A DNA stretch of 11,733 nucleotides from RGIG8767 sp045531685 (GTDB lineage Bacteria > Bacillota > Clostridia > Lachnospirales > Lachnospiraceae). This document shows, piece by piece, positions 1 through 5,666 of this stretch. The translations under genes and the position numbers were made by a program. The stretch covers positions 1 to 11,733 of the forward strand of contig JAZSEL010000106.1 in assembly GCA_045531685.1 (NCBI GenBank), read 5' to 3'. The notes beneath the pieces are model-generated. The model did no database searches. It saw only the letters and a list, made by a program, of their open reading frames with translations, and was not told the origin of the DNA. Position 1 is the first letter of the stretch, and each line of letters starts with the position of its first letter.

Positions 1-6
1 TTATAT

Positions 7-79
7 GGAGCACTAGCTCAGTCGGTAGAGCACCTGACTTTTAATCAGGTTGTCGGGGGTTCGAATCCCCCGTGCTTCA
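7..79 (+). tRNA. tRNA-Lys (anticodon UUU)
   Basis: A full cloverleaf can be drawn. The acceptor stem GGAGCAC (7-13) pairs with GTGCTTC (72-78) with one G-U pair, and A79 is the discriminator. The anticodon stem CCTGA/TCAGG (33-37/45-49) encloses the loop CTTTTAA, with anticodon TTT at 40-42, which reads lysine codons. The T arm is GGGGG-TTCGAAT-CCCCC (55-71). The 3' CCA is not encoded, since CTA follows position 79, so it would be added after transcription. A terminator starts 11 bases downstream, so this is the last or only gene of its transcript; its promoter lies before the window. Confidence 0.97.
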
Positions 80-89
80 CTAGTTAAAG

Positions 90-128
90 GCAGTATTTGA
101 ATTAAGGTAATTCGAATACTGCTTTTTT
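90..128 (+). terminator. Intrinsic terminator of the tRNA-Lys transcript
   Basis: A 14-bp stem, GCAGTATTTGAATT (90-103) with AATTCGAATACTGC (109-122), contains one G-U pair and has a 5-base loop AAGGT. Six T residues (123-128) follow directly. This is a textbook Rho-independent terminator and separates the tRNA from the downstream protein genes. Confidence 0.93.
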
Positions 129-156
129 GTCGTGGGAGAGAAATGAATAGTAATAT
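127..156 (+). promoter_or_regulatory. Possible sigma-A promoter for the small-gene cluster
   Basis: TTGTCG (127-132) could be a -35 box and TAATAT (151-156) a -10 box with an 18-base spacer, starting transcription about 35 bases before the first small gene. The whole stretch is AT-rich, and other -10-like hexamers (TATTAT, TACAAT near 166-175) are present, so the choice is tentative. Confidence 0.3.
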
Positions 157-197
157 ATTATGACATATTATACAATAAAAGAAAAAGGGGTATTATC

Positions 198-455
198 ATG
201 TTTGATTTTATAAAGAATATAGGGAAAAATAAGCAGCTCGAAGCGGCAATTGCGAGATTGCAAATGAGTATGTCCAATAATTATAAGGATGTGGCTCAGT
301 CCGATTATAAGGAATTGATGGATTTATATGGAGAGCTTGTGGCTAAGGGAAGTTTATCGGACAAGCAAAAGAGTTATTATAAAGAAGTGATAGAGGATTA
401 CAGTGTTAAAATGAAGGATTATACACATAAAGATCAGAAACCGTATTGGCAGTAA
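198..455 (+). CDS. Small hypothetical protein, 85 aa, charged and helical
   Basis: I do not recognise a family. The protein is short, hydrophilic and rich in Lys, Glu, Asp and Tyr, with no signal peptide or membrane segment. Long runs without Pro or Gly (residues 10-50 and 55-75) suggest an all-helical or coiled-coil fold; the only Pro is near the C-terminus, in KPYW. The ATG at 198 has an AAAAGGGG Shine-Dalgarno about 8 bases upstream. It is the first gene after the tRNA-Lys terminator and is followed after 36 bases by another small gene, so it probably heads a small operon that includes the ArsC-like gene. Function unknown; a real gene is likely because of the start signals and plausible composition. 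Confidence 0.75.
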   Translation: MFDFIKNIGKNKQLEAAIARLQMSMSNNYKDVAQSDYKELMDLYGELVAKGSLSDKQKSYYKEVIEDYSVKMKDYTHKDQKPYWQ

Positions 456-491
456 TGGAACTGATGATTGGAAGCTAAAGAGGGAGAAGCG

Positions 492-728
492 ATGGATATT
501 ATTTTTTCAGGGATTACAACAAAGGGAACAGAGAAAAGGGTGTACGTGTCCTTTTCAGAAAAAGGCAAGACGGCGGAAGGCTACGTGCCTGCATGTAAAA
601 TAGAGCGAAACAATGGATTCACAGCAGATGAGCTGCGCCAGATGGAAGCGTATCTGGATGAAAATAAGTACCTTATCTGGGAAGAGGCAAAAAAAATTAA
701 TCCGCTTCGCGCAATGTGGAAGGATTAG
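492..728 (+). CDS. Small hypothetical protein, 78 aa
   Basis: No recognised family. I start it at the ATG at 492 (MDIIFSGIT) because AGGGAG at 481-486 sits at good spacing; a TTG at 468 in the same frame would extend it by eight residues but has a poorer site. The N-terminal half alternates hydrophobic and polar residues (IIFSGIT, KRVYVSFS), suggesting a beta sheet, followed by two helices (residues 42-55 and 58-70). It is soluble, with no signal or membrane segment. Its stop codon overlaps the AGGAGG ribosome binding site of the next gene, which starts eight bases later, so the two are almost certainly cotranscribed and translationally coupled. Confidence 0.75.
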   Translation: MDIIFSGITTKGTEKRVYVSFSEKGKTAEGYVPACKIERNNGFTADELRQMEAYLDENKYLIWEEAKKINPLRAMWKD

Positions 729-736
729 GAGGACAT

Positions 737-1078
737 ATGAATATTCAAGTATTTGGGACAAAAAAGTGTAACGATACCAAAAAAGCACAGCGATTTTTTA
801 AGGAACGTGGCATCAAGTTCCAGTTTATCGATATGGCAGAAAAGGAAATCAGTAAGGGCGAACTTCGCAGTGTCGCCCAGGCCGTTGGCGGCTTACAGGC
901 ATTGATTAACGAGGCGTGCAAGGATCAGAATGCACTCGGTCTTGTTAAATACATCGCTGAGGAAGACCGAGAAGAAATGCTCCTTCGCCATCAGCAAGTT
1001 ATCAAGACACCGATTGTGCGAAACGGTAAGCTGGCAACGGTGGGTTATGCGCCGGATGTGTGGAAAAAGTGGGAATAA
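737..1078 (+). CDS. ArsC/Spx-like thioredoxin-fold protein, 113 aa
   Basis: This belongs to the ArsC/YffB/Spx/MgsR group of thioredoxin-fold proteins by its opening beta strand NIQVFGTKKC, the following helix DTKKAQRFFKERGI, and the cis-proline segment KTPIVRNGK (residues 90-98). The active-site motif is C-N-D-T with a single cysteine at residue 11, as in YffB and glutaredoxin-coupled arsenate reductases, rather than the CxxC of Spx. R95 lies where such proteins hold the oxyanion. The length of about 113 residues is typical. The ATG at 737 is preferred over an in-frame ATG at 716 because a perfect AGGAGG (727-732) precedes it. Likely a thiol oxidoreductase or regulator; arsenate activity is not implied, as no ars genes are nearby. 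Confidence 0.85.
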   Translation: MNIQVFGTKKCNDTKKAQRFFKERGIKFQFIDMAEKEISKGELRSVAQAVGGLQALINEACKDQNALGLVKYIAEEDREEMLLRHQQVIKTPIVRNGKLATVGYAPDVWKKWE

Positions 1079-1119
1079 TACCACTTTACTGCGGATGAGG
1101 ACAATAGGAAATTGCTTTA

Positions 1120-1136
1120 CTGCACGAAACGTGCAG
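1120..1136. repeat. Perfect short hairpin CTGCACG-AAA-CGTGCAG
   Basis: A 7-bp inverted repeat with a 3-base loop sits in the 94-base gap between the ArsC-like gene and the next small gene. No T-run follows, so it is not an intrinsic terminator. It could be an mRNA processing or stability element, or a protein binding site. Confidence 0.5.
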
Positions 1137-1172
1137 GCGTAGGATAAAAGAGAATGTAGCGAGGTAGAGAGA

Positions 1173-1361
1173 ATGAAAAGCGTATTAATAAAGGACACAA
1201 CAAAGAGCGAGCGAATCGCCATCATCAAAGAGTGGATTCCGGTGGATGACGGTCTGGAGGATTGCGAAATCGACATGTGGGAGATGTATCGGGAGTATAT
1301 TAACGGAGAGAAAGAGATTGCCCAGATAAATGAGGAGTTTAGTAAGAGGATGTTTGGGTAG
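1173..1361 (+). CDS. Small conserved-looking protein, 62 aa
   Basis: The protein opens with SVLIKDTTKSERIAIIKE and ends with a helical, acidic stretch (EMYREYINGEKEIAQINEEF). From memory, short Clostridia proteins with this 'VLxKDTTKxER' opening form a family of unknown role, often carrying a misleading PurH label; I cannot verify that here, and no PurH catalytic domain is present. One cysteine (C31) lies in the middle, where relatives may have more. GAGG (1161-1164) gives an acceptable ribosome binding site eight bases before ATG. It is separated from the ArsC-like gene by a hairpin and is the last gene before the sequence becomes distinctly AT-rich. Confidence 0.7.
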   Translation: MKSVLIKDTTKSERIAIIKEWIPVDDGLEDCEIDMWEMYREYINGEKEIAQINEEFSKRMFG

Positions 1362-1476
1362 ACTTTTTAGTTGTTCATTATGAAGGGAAATAGGATAGAA
1401 ACTGTAATAGGTATAAAAATTCAAAGCTAGTAACATATTATTTGTTGCGAGTATGTAAGAAAAGAGGATTATTCTG

Positions 1477-2397
1477 ATGATAAATTTGGGGACGTTAAAG
1501 GAACTTACAGATTTAAGAAAAGTGTGGCCACATGAGGCATTAAATTTCACACCGTGGATAGCAGAAAATATTGAACTTTTAGGTGATGCTGTTGGATTAG
1601 ATATTACAGTTGATGAAACAGAATCATCGGTTGGAGATTTTAATGTAGATATATATGCATCTGAAACAGGAACAGATAGAAAAATTATTATTGAAAATCA
1701 ATTGGAAGATACAGATCACGACCATTTAGGAAAACTTATTACTTATGCTTCTGGAAAGAGTGCTGACCTTATTATTTGGATTGTAAAACACGCTCGCGAG
1801 GAACATAAGGCAGCTATAGAGTGGCTTAATAATCATACGGATGAAAAAATAGGTTTTTTCTTATGCGAGATTAAGTTATTTCAAATTGGTGATTCGCAGA
1901 TAGCACCATCGTTTGTTGTTGTAGAAAAACCGAACGATTGGACTAAGGAGATTAGGAAGACGACAGCGACTAATCCTACACAGCAACAGCGAATGGAATA
2001 TTGGCAATCATTTAATAATTATGCGTTTAAGAATAAAAACTTTGCAAAAGCGTTTAATATGAGAAAGCCTACAACAGATCATTGGATGGATTTTAGCATT
2101 GGTTCGTCAGCATGCCATATAGGAGTAACACAGATTCAGAAGAGAAGTGTTATTGGGGTAGAATTATATATTAACGATGATAAACAGTTGTATAAAAGTT
2201 TGTTTGGACATAAGGAAGAGATTGAAACTGAAATGGGAAGGGCGTTTGATTGGAGGGAACTTCCTGAAAGAAAAGCAAGTCGTATTTTAGTAGAAAAAAA
2301 TGTACAATTAGGGAATCGAGAGGTTTGGCCAGAGCAGTTTGAGTATATTATGGATGTCTTGATGAAGATGAAAACGGTATTTAAAAAGTACTTATGA
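1477..2397 (+). CDS. DUF4268 domain protein with PD-(D/E)XK-like N-terminus, 306 aa
   Basis: The N-terminal half (about 1-160) has the layout of a PD-(D/E)XK nuclease-like fold: D58 in FNVDIYA, then a strand ending in IIIENQLEDTDHDHLG with E73-x-Q75 in place of the usual E-x-K, followed by the helix KLITYA and the strand ADLIIWIV. The C-terminal part (about 165-306), starting QQRMEYWQSFNNYA and including MGRAFDWRELPERKASRI, matches my knowledge of DUF4268. Such proteins are scattered accessory genes in bacteria and phages; nuclease activity is inferred from fold, not known. The ATG at 1477 follows AAGAGG by nine bases. Codon use is strongly A/T-ending, unlike the metabolic genes further on, suggesting acquisition. 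No methylase or helicase partner is adjacent. Confidence 0.82.
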   Translation: MINLGTLKELTDLRKVWPHEALNFTPWIAENIELLGDAVGLDITVDETESSVGDFNVDIYASETGTDRKIIIENQLEDTDHDHLGKLITYASGKSADLIIWIVKHAREEHKAAIEWLNNHTDEKIGFFLCEIKLFQIGDSQIAPSFVVVEKPNDWTKEIRKTTATNPTQQQRMEYWQSFNNYAFKNKNFAKAFNMRKPTTDHWMDFSIGSSACHIGVTQIQKRSVIGVELYINDDKQLYKSLFGHKEEIETEMGRAFDWRELPERKASRILVEKNVQLGNREVWPEQFEYIMDVLMKMKTVFKKYL

Positions 2398-2429
2398 TAG
2401 GTTTATTAGTAGTTAGGCGTGAAGGGAGG

Positions 2430-2449
2430 AAGAATAGTTAATTCTTTTT
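2430..2449 (+). terminator. Weak AT-rich hairpin with T-run after the DUF4268 gene
   Basis: AAGAAT (2430-2435) pairs with ATTCTT (2441-2446) around a 5-base loop, and the run TTTTT (2445-2449) overlaps the 3' arm. The stem has only one G-C pair, so termination would be inefficient at best. Confidence 0.3.
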
Positions 2450-2496
2450 CTTCTGTACATAATGGAATTACAAAATATACAAAAGGAAGATGGATT

Positions 2497-2898
2497 ATGA
2501 ATGCTAAAAAAGTAATTACTACAGTTTTAAGTGTTGGTGGAATGATAGGATTAAGTGTATTATGCAAGAATAAAAATTCACCAAAGGCAATCGAAAAAAC
2601 AGTAGAAGTAGTAAAAGAACCAATGTTTAAAAATATTCCACTGTCCAAATTACAAGAAATTGCAAAAGATATCCATTACAAAAATGAATTGTTTCTTGAT
2701 TCCAATGGTAATTTAAAATTGTTATATAAATCTAATAGAGGTCATCAAACTAATGTAGTTAAATTTGGGATTGATAGAATAACGAAAAAATTGGTACCGC
2801 TTAATGGATATAATCTTTTTGCATATCCAGGACAATCTTATTCTCATGCGGATAAATTTTTAAAGACAGTAAATGAAATGTTAGATTTTGAACTATAA
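2497..2898 (+). CDS. Orphan protein with N-terminal membrane segment, 133 aa
   Basis: No family recognised. Residues 5-23 form a hydrophobic stretch (VITTVLSVGGMIGLSVL) after a short positive N-terminus (MNAKK), which fits a membrane anchor or uncleaved signal. A cysteine follows at residue 24, but the preceding SVL does not make a good lipobox. The remaining 110 residues are soluble and Lys/Asn-rich, and would lie outside the membrane. I choose the ATG at 2497 because AGGAAGA lies six bases upstream; an in-frame GTG at 2419 would add 26 residues ahead of the hydrophobic segment and is less likely. Very AT-rich, like its neighbours. A strong terminator lies 33 bases after its stop. It might be cotranscribed with the DUF4268 gene 99 bases upstream. 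Confidence 0.65.
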   Translation: MNAKKVITTVLSVGGMIGLSVLCKNKNSPKAIEKTVEVVKEPMFKNIPLSKLQEIAKDIHYKNELFLDSNGNLKLLYKSNRGHQTNVVKFGIDRITKKLVPLNGYNLFAYPGQSYSHADKFLKTVNEMLDFEL

Positions 2899-2931
2899 TT
2901 GAATCTTTGCACATGGGAAAATGGAATATAT

Positions 2932-3001
2932 AGCAGTAGTGTTTTTTTAATGCAGTATTACATACAAGATATTGTGTTGTGGAAAATCACTACTGCTTTT
3001 T
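2932..3001 (+). terminator. Long-stem intrinsic terminator
   Basis: AGCAGTAGTG (2932-2941) is perfectly complementary to CACTACTGCT (2988-2997), and past one T/T mismatch the pairing can continue with TTTT (2943-2946) against AAAA (2983-2986). The 3' arm runs into TTTTT (2997-3001). The loop is unusually long (about 36-46 bases), but the stem plus T-tract supports a terminator for the upstream orphan gene. Confidence 0.75.
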
Positions 3002-3012
3002 GGGCGTGAGAA

Positions 3013-3046
3013 TTGCCAATCACTGACTGGCAAATTGGCCTGTCAG
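3013..3046. repeat. Overlapping inverted repeats able to form alternative hairpins
   Basis: Three mutually exclusive pairings fit in 34 bases: TTGCCA (3013-3018) with TGGCAA (3028-3033); GCCAAT (3015-3020) with ATTGGC (3034-3039); and CTGAC-T-GGC (3023-3031) with GCC-T-GTCAG (3038-3046). The element lies just after the terminator and ahead of a gene remnant. No T-run follows. It could be the end of a lost mobile element or a protein binding site. Confidence 0.45.
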
Positions 3047-3089
3047 CGAATTAAGAATAGACGCTATGGGTAATGTCTAATAGAACTAA

Positions 3090-3203
3090 GTGTATATTGG
3101 AAAGAGATTTTCTGTATCAAATATTCAATTTATGAGACGTTTTTATCAAGAATATGAAATTCAACAGACGGTGTCTATTAAGAAGGAGAGGCAATTGTTA
3201 TAA
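3090..3203 (+). pseudogene. Remnant of a YhcG/DUF1016-type PDDEXK nuclease gene
   Basis: An open stretch between TAA (3087) and TAA (3201) encodes GKRFSVSNIQFMRRFY followed by QEYEIQQTVS. This matches the conserved end of the DUF1016 N-terminal domain as I know it (pattern F-G-K-G-F-S-x-x-N-L-x-x-M-R-x-F-Y-x-x-Y-P-I-x-Q-T-V-S). An in-frame ATG exists at 3132 but has no ribosome binding site and would leave only 23 codons. The N-terminal helices before it and the expected 'LSWSHY' continuation and C-terminal nuclease domain are missing: after TVS the reading changes to IKKERQLL and stops. I infer a deletion remnant of a full gene of about 340 codons. Assignment rests on motif recall, not on a search. 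Confidence 0.6.
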
Positions 3204-3577
3204 CAAGAAGGAACAATAGGAATGTGTTGTGCCCCTGTAGAAAAAAGATAGCATTTATGTTAATTTCATATTTGCGATAGTGCATATGTTGTGTTCTTTT
3301 TAATAGAAGAGTGGTTTTTTGCACAATATATAGTATTGTTTATTTTCACAACACGATAAAATGTCATAAGAAATATATCATGACAAGAAGATAAATCTAT
3401 GCTATGTTTTAGGCATAGAGATAACAACTCATAAAATACACATAATGATTCTGGGCATGTCTATACTCATATCTGTCCGCATTTCTTAGAGGGGTATCCA
3501 ACTAAAGGATACGATATCTGTCTGATTTTCTTGTGTAGTGGATAGGAAGTAGATATTGCGCGGGGAAAGAAGGTTGG
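3204..3577. other. Non-coding AT-rich stretch with several inverted repeats
   Basis: No credible gene is visible on either strand. Perfect inverted repeats occur in succession: ACAATA/TATTGT (3323-3328/3334-3339), TGTCAT/ATGACA (3362-3367/3380-3385), TCTATGC/GCATAGA (3396-3402/3413-3419) and GTATCC/GGATAC (3494-3499/3507-3512). GTGTTGTG at 3224-3231 is mirrored by CACAACAC at 3347-3354. TTGCAC (3319-3324) and TATTTT (3341-3346), spaced 16 bases, are a weak promoter candidate for the nuclease gene downstream, which would give it a leader of over 200 bases. The stretch may be a structured leader, a regulatory region or debris from mobile elements. Confidence 0.5.
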
Positions 3578-4483
3578 ATGGGTCAGAAGGACATGACAGA
3601 AAAATTATTGGAAGAATATAATGATGTGTTTGCGGACATTTATAATGTTTTGGTATTCGGACAAGAGGTGCTTGATGAGGAAAGGTTACGGGATGGCACC
3701 ACAGAATCGGTTTATAAGGCAGAGGATGGCGAATACAGGGAGCAACGTAGAGATGTAATGAAGACATATCTGGATGAATACCAGATGGAATTAGCGTTTG
3801 TGGGGATTGATAATCAGTCATCAATTGACAAATATATTTCAGTAAGAGTATTGGGATATGATTATGCTAAGTATCGCAGACAGGTGGACGAAGATGTTTT
3901 TCCACTTTTGCCGGTTGTTACATTGGTGTTGAATTTTTCAGATAGAAGATGGCAAGGATGTAAGAGCTTGGCGGATATTACAAAGATTCCGCCGGAGTTC
4001 GAGTCGATTTTCCAAGATTACAAGGTGAAGGTAGTTGATGTGGCATTCTTAGAGGACTCAGTGATTGAGAAGTTTAAGAGTGATTTTAGACTTGTTGCGA
4101 AGTTTTTTAAGAACAGGCGACTTGGAGTGGAATCATGGAATGATGCAATACAGATAAAGCATGTGACGGCATTAATAGATTTTATAGCAGCATTTGCAAA
4201 TGATAAAAGATACATGAATGTGAAAGAAGATTTAGAGAAGATAAGTGCGAAGGGAGAAAAAATAGTTATGTGTGAATATTTGGATATGTTACTGGCAAAA
4301 GGAGAAGCACGTGGCGAACAGAAGATGGTTAAACTGACAGAGTACTTACTTTCAAATGGAATGATGGAAGAACTGCAGAAAGCACTTGCAGATGAGGACG
4401 CCAGAGCCGGGATGTATGAGAAATATGGAATTAATACCGCAATAGATTTAATATCAAACAAGCAGGAAGCAGCAAGTGCATAA
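3578..4483 (+). CDS. Rpn family recombination-promoting nuclease / PD-(D/E)XK transposase family, 301 aa
   Basis: The opening MGQKDMTEKLLEEYNDVFAD, the block REQRRDVMKTY (54-64), the strand LAFVGIDNQ (72-80) with SVRVLGYD after it, and the C-terminal KGEARGEQ (241-248) plus DEDARAGMYEKYGI (272-285) are hallmarks of the Rpn/YhgA-like PD-(D/E)XK family, abundant and multi-copy in Lachnospiraceae. Relatives in E. coli (RpnA) are DNA endonucleases that promote recombination. The candidate catalytic residues are D59 and the D78-x-Q80 motif; family members usually have Glu at the latter position, so activity may be altered. Full length for the family. The ATG at 3578 follows AGAAGG by four bases. 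It stands alone, with a non-coding leader upstream and a strong terminator immediately downstream. Confidence 0.9.
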   Translation: MGQKDMTEKLLEEYNDVFADIYNVLVFGQEVLDEERLRDGTTESVYKAEDGEYREQRRDVMKTYLDEYQMELAFVGIDNQSSIDKYISVRVLGYDYAKYRRQVDEDVFPLLPVVTLVLNFSDRRWQGCKSLADITKIPPEFESIFQDYKVKVVDVAFLEDSVIEKFKSDFRLVAKFFKNRRLGVESWNDAIQIKHVTALIDFIAAFANDKRYMNVKEDLEKISAKGEKIVMCEYLDMLLAKGEARGEQKMVKLTEYLLSNGMMEELQKALADEDARAGMYEKYGINTAIDLISNKQEAASA

Positions 4484-4502
4484 TGGTACAGAATATACAA
4501 AT

Positions 4503-4565
4503 AGTGGACAATGATAGGATTTTCTCTGAGCAGAAAGGAGTCATATCATTGTCCACTGTGTTTTT
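4503..4565 (+). terminator. Strong intrinsic terminator of the Rpn-family gene
   Basis: AGTGGACAATGATA (4503-4516) is perfectly complementary over 14 bp to TATCATTGTCCACT (4544-4557). The 27-base loop can fold again (TTCT with AGAA). GTG and then TTTTT (4561-4565) follow. It starts 20 bases after the stop codon and closes the AT-rich accessory block. Confidence 0.85.
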
Positions 4566-4617
4566 AGGAGAAAAACATATCATAATCAAACATTTCTACC
4601 CTAAGAGAGTAAATATT

Positions 4618-4626
4618 TGGTATGAT
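4618..4626 (+). promoter_or_regulatory. Possible extended -10 promoter for the DUF89/YjjG/aldolase genes
   Basis: TGGTATGAT (4618-4626) matches the extended -10 form TGnTATAAT with one difference; no good -35 box is seen at the right distance. It lies just after the preceding terminator and about 87 bases before the DUF89 start, which is where a promoter for the next operon is needed. Confidence 0.3.
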
Positions 4627-4712
4627 AAGAATGGACGCTAAAGTTACAGTTTATTCTGGGATAGTCCGGAGAATATGAAAAAATTTGGATAGATAGGAAA
4701 AGGAAACGCATT

Positions 4713-5588
4713 ATGGCAATCAGTTCATTTTGTATTGGATGTATTTTAAGAAGACAGGAAGAGAGAATCCGTGAGCTGCCTTTTGCAGAGGATATGAAGG
4801 AATGCTTTATGAAGGAGCTTTGCGGGGTGATTGCAGAGTCACCGAAGGAAGCTACTTCGCCGGTGATTGTGGAACAGATTCGGGAGTTGTTTAAGAAATA
4901 TTTTGATATTGTGGATGACTATAAGGGTGAGAAGAAGCATTATAATGAGTTGATGCTGGGCAGTGAGGATGTGCTCAGGGAAATGATTGCGGGTGCAGAG
5001 GAGCCTCTTAAGGAAGCATTGCGCCTTGCCCGGATTGGTAATTATATTGATTTTGGTGCGTTAAATGAGGTAAATGAGAAGAAGCTGGGTGAATTATTTG
5101 CAGAGTCTGAGAATGATACGGTAGATGAAAAGGAATGGACCGCCCTCAAGGCAGATTTGGGGAAGGCGAAGACACTTGTGTATCTCACGGACAATTGCGG
5201 TGAGATTGTATTGGACAAACTGTTTATTAAGGAGATTAAGAAGGAGTATCCTCAGATTGACATTACGGTAATTGTACGCGGGGGTAATGTGTTAAATGAT
5301 GCAACCATGGAGGATGCCAAGACGGTAGGGCTCACGGAAGTTGTTAGGGTAATGGGAAACGGTAGCAATATTGCGGGCAATTCTTTGGGTTATATCAGCA
5401 AGGAAGCGGAGTCTTTGATTCGCGGAGCAGATGTTGTGATATCCAAAGGGCAGGGGAATTTTGAGTCCCTGAACGGCTGTGGCTTAAATATCTATTATCT
5501 GTTTTTATGCAAATGCGACTGGTTTGTAAGACGGTTTCAGATGAAGAGATTGGCAGGAGTATTGGTTAATGACAGGAATCTGAGCTGA
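4713..5588 (+). CDS. DUF89 / ARMT1-like metal-dependent phosphatase, 291 aa
   Basis: DUF89 proteins are metal-dependent phosphatases thought to remove damaged or excess phosphometabolites. The protein has the family's N-terminal C-x-x-C (C7, C10 in SFCIGCILRRQ), the metal-site motif LTDNCGEIVLDKL with D160 and N161, the strand-turn VIVRGGNVLNDAT (D196), and the late motif DVVISKGQGNFESL (240-253). The prokaryotic subfamily with the N-terminal cysteines (subfamily I) fits; its length of about 285-300 residues agrees. The ATG at 4713 follows AGGAA by seven bases. The next gene, another phosphatase, starts 78 bases after the stop, and a sugar-phosphate aldolase follows, so a role in phosphometabolite disposal is plausible. 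The exact substrate cannot be read from sequence. Confidence 0.9.
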   Translation: MAISSFCIGCILRRQEERIRELPFAEDMKECFMKELCGVIAESPKEATSPVIVEQIRELFKKYFDIVDDYKGEKKHYNELMLGSEDVLREMIAGAEEPLKEALRLARIGNYIDFGALNEVNEKKLGELFAESENDTVDEKEWTALKADLGKAKTLVYLTDNCGEIVLDKLFIKEIKKEYPQIDITVIVRGGNVLNDATMEDAKTVGLTEVVRVMGNGSNIAGNSLGYISKEAESLIRGADVVISKGQGNFESLNGCGLNIYYLFLCKCDWFVRRFQMKRLAGVLVNDRNLS

Positions 5589-5666
5589 GTGAGGATAAGC
5601 AATAATCCGGCAAAAACGAAAGAGTAGGACTGTTGGGAACGAAATAGATCAAGAGGAAATGGTGAC

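Noticed and set aside
7..79. tRNA-Lys 3' end as an attachment site for an integrated element
   Set aside because: No second copy of the tRNA 3' end was seen in the window and no integrase gene is present; the AT-rich block also starts over 1 kb away.
2419..2496. Longer N-terminus for the membrane orphan starting at GTG 2419
   Set aside because: It would put 26 polar residues before the hydrophobic segment and overlap a hairpin; the ATG at 2497 has a better ribosome binding site.
2462..2500. Upstream mini-ORF of 12 codons overlapping the orphan's start (ATGA)
   Set aside because: No ribosome binding site lies at a suitable distance, and the overlap can be chance.
3182..3283. Short reading frame with a cysteine motif (VLCPCRKKIAF)
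   Set aside because: It has no good start codon, ends after a few codons past the motif and lacks a second cysteine pair, so a zinc-ribbon gene cannot be supported.
3362..3512. CRISPR array in the repeat-rich non-coding stretch
   Set aside because: The inverted repeats differ from each other in sequence and spacing; there are no regularly spaced direct repeats.
4503..4557. Inverted repeat as the end of an insertion sequence
   Set aside because: Both arms lie together after the gene and are followed by a T-run, as for a terminator; no matching arm was found upstream of the Rpn gene.
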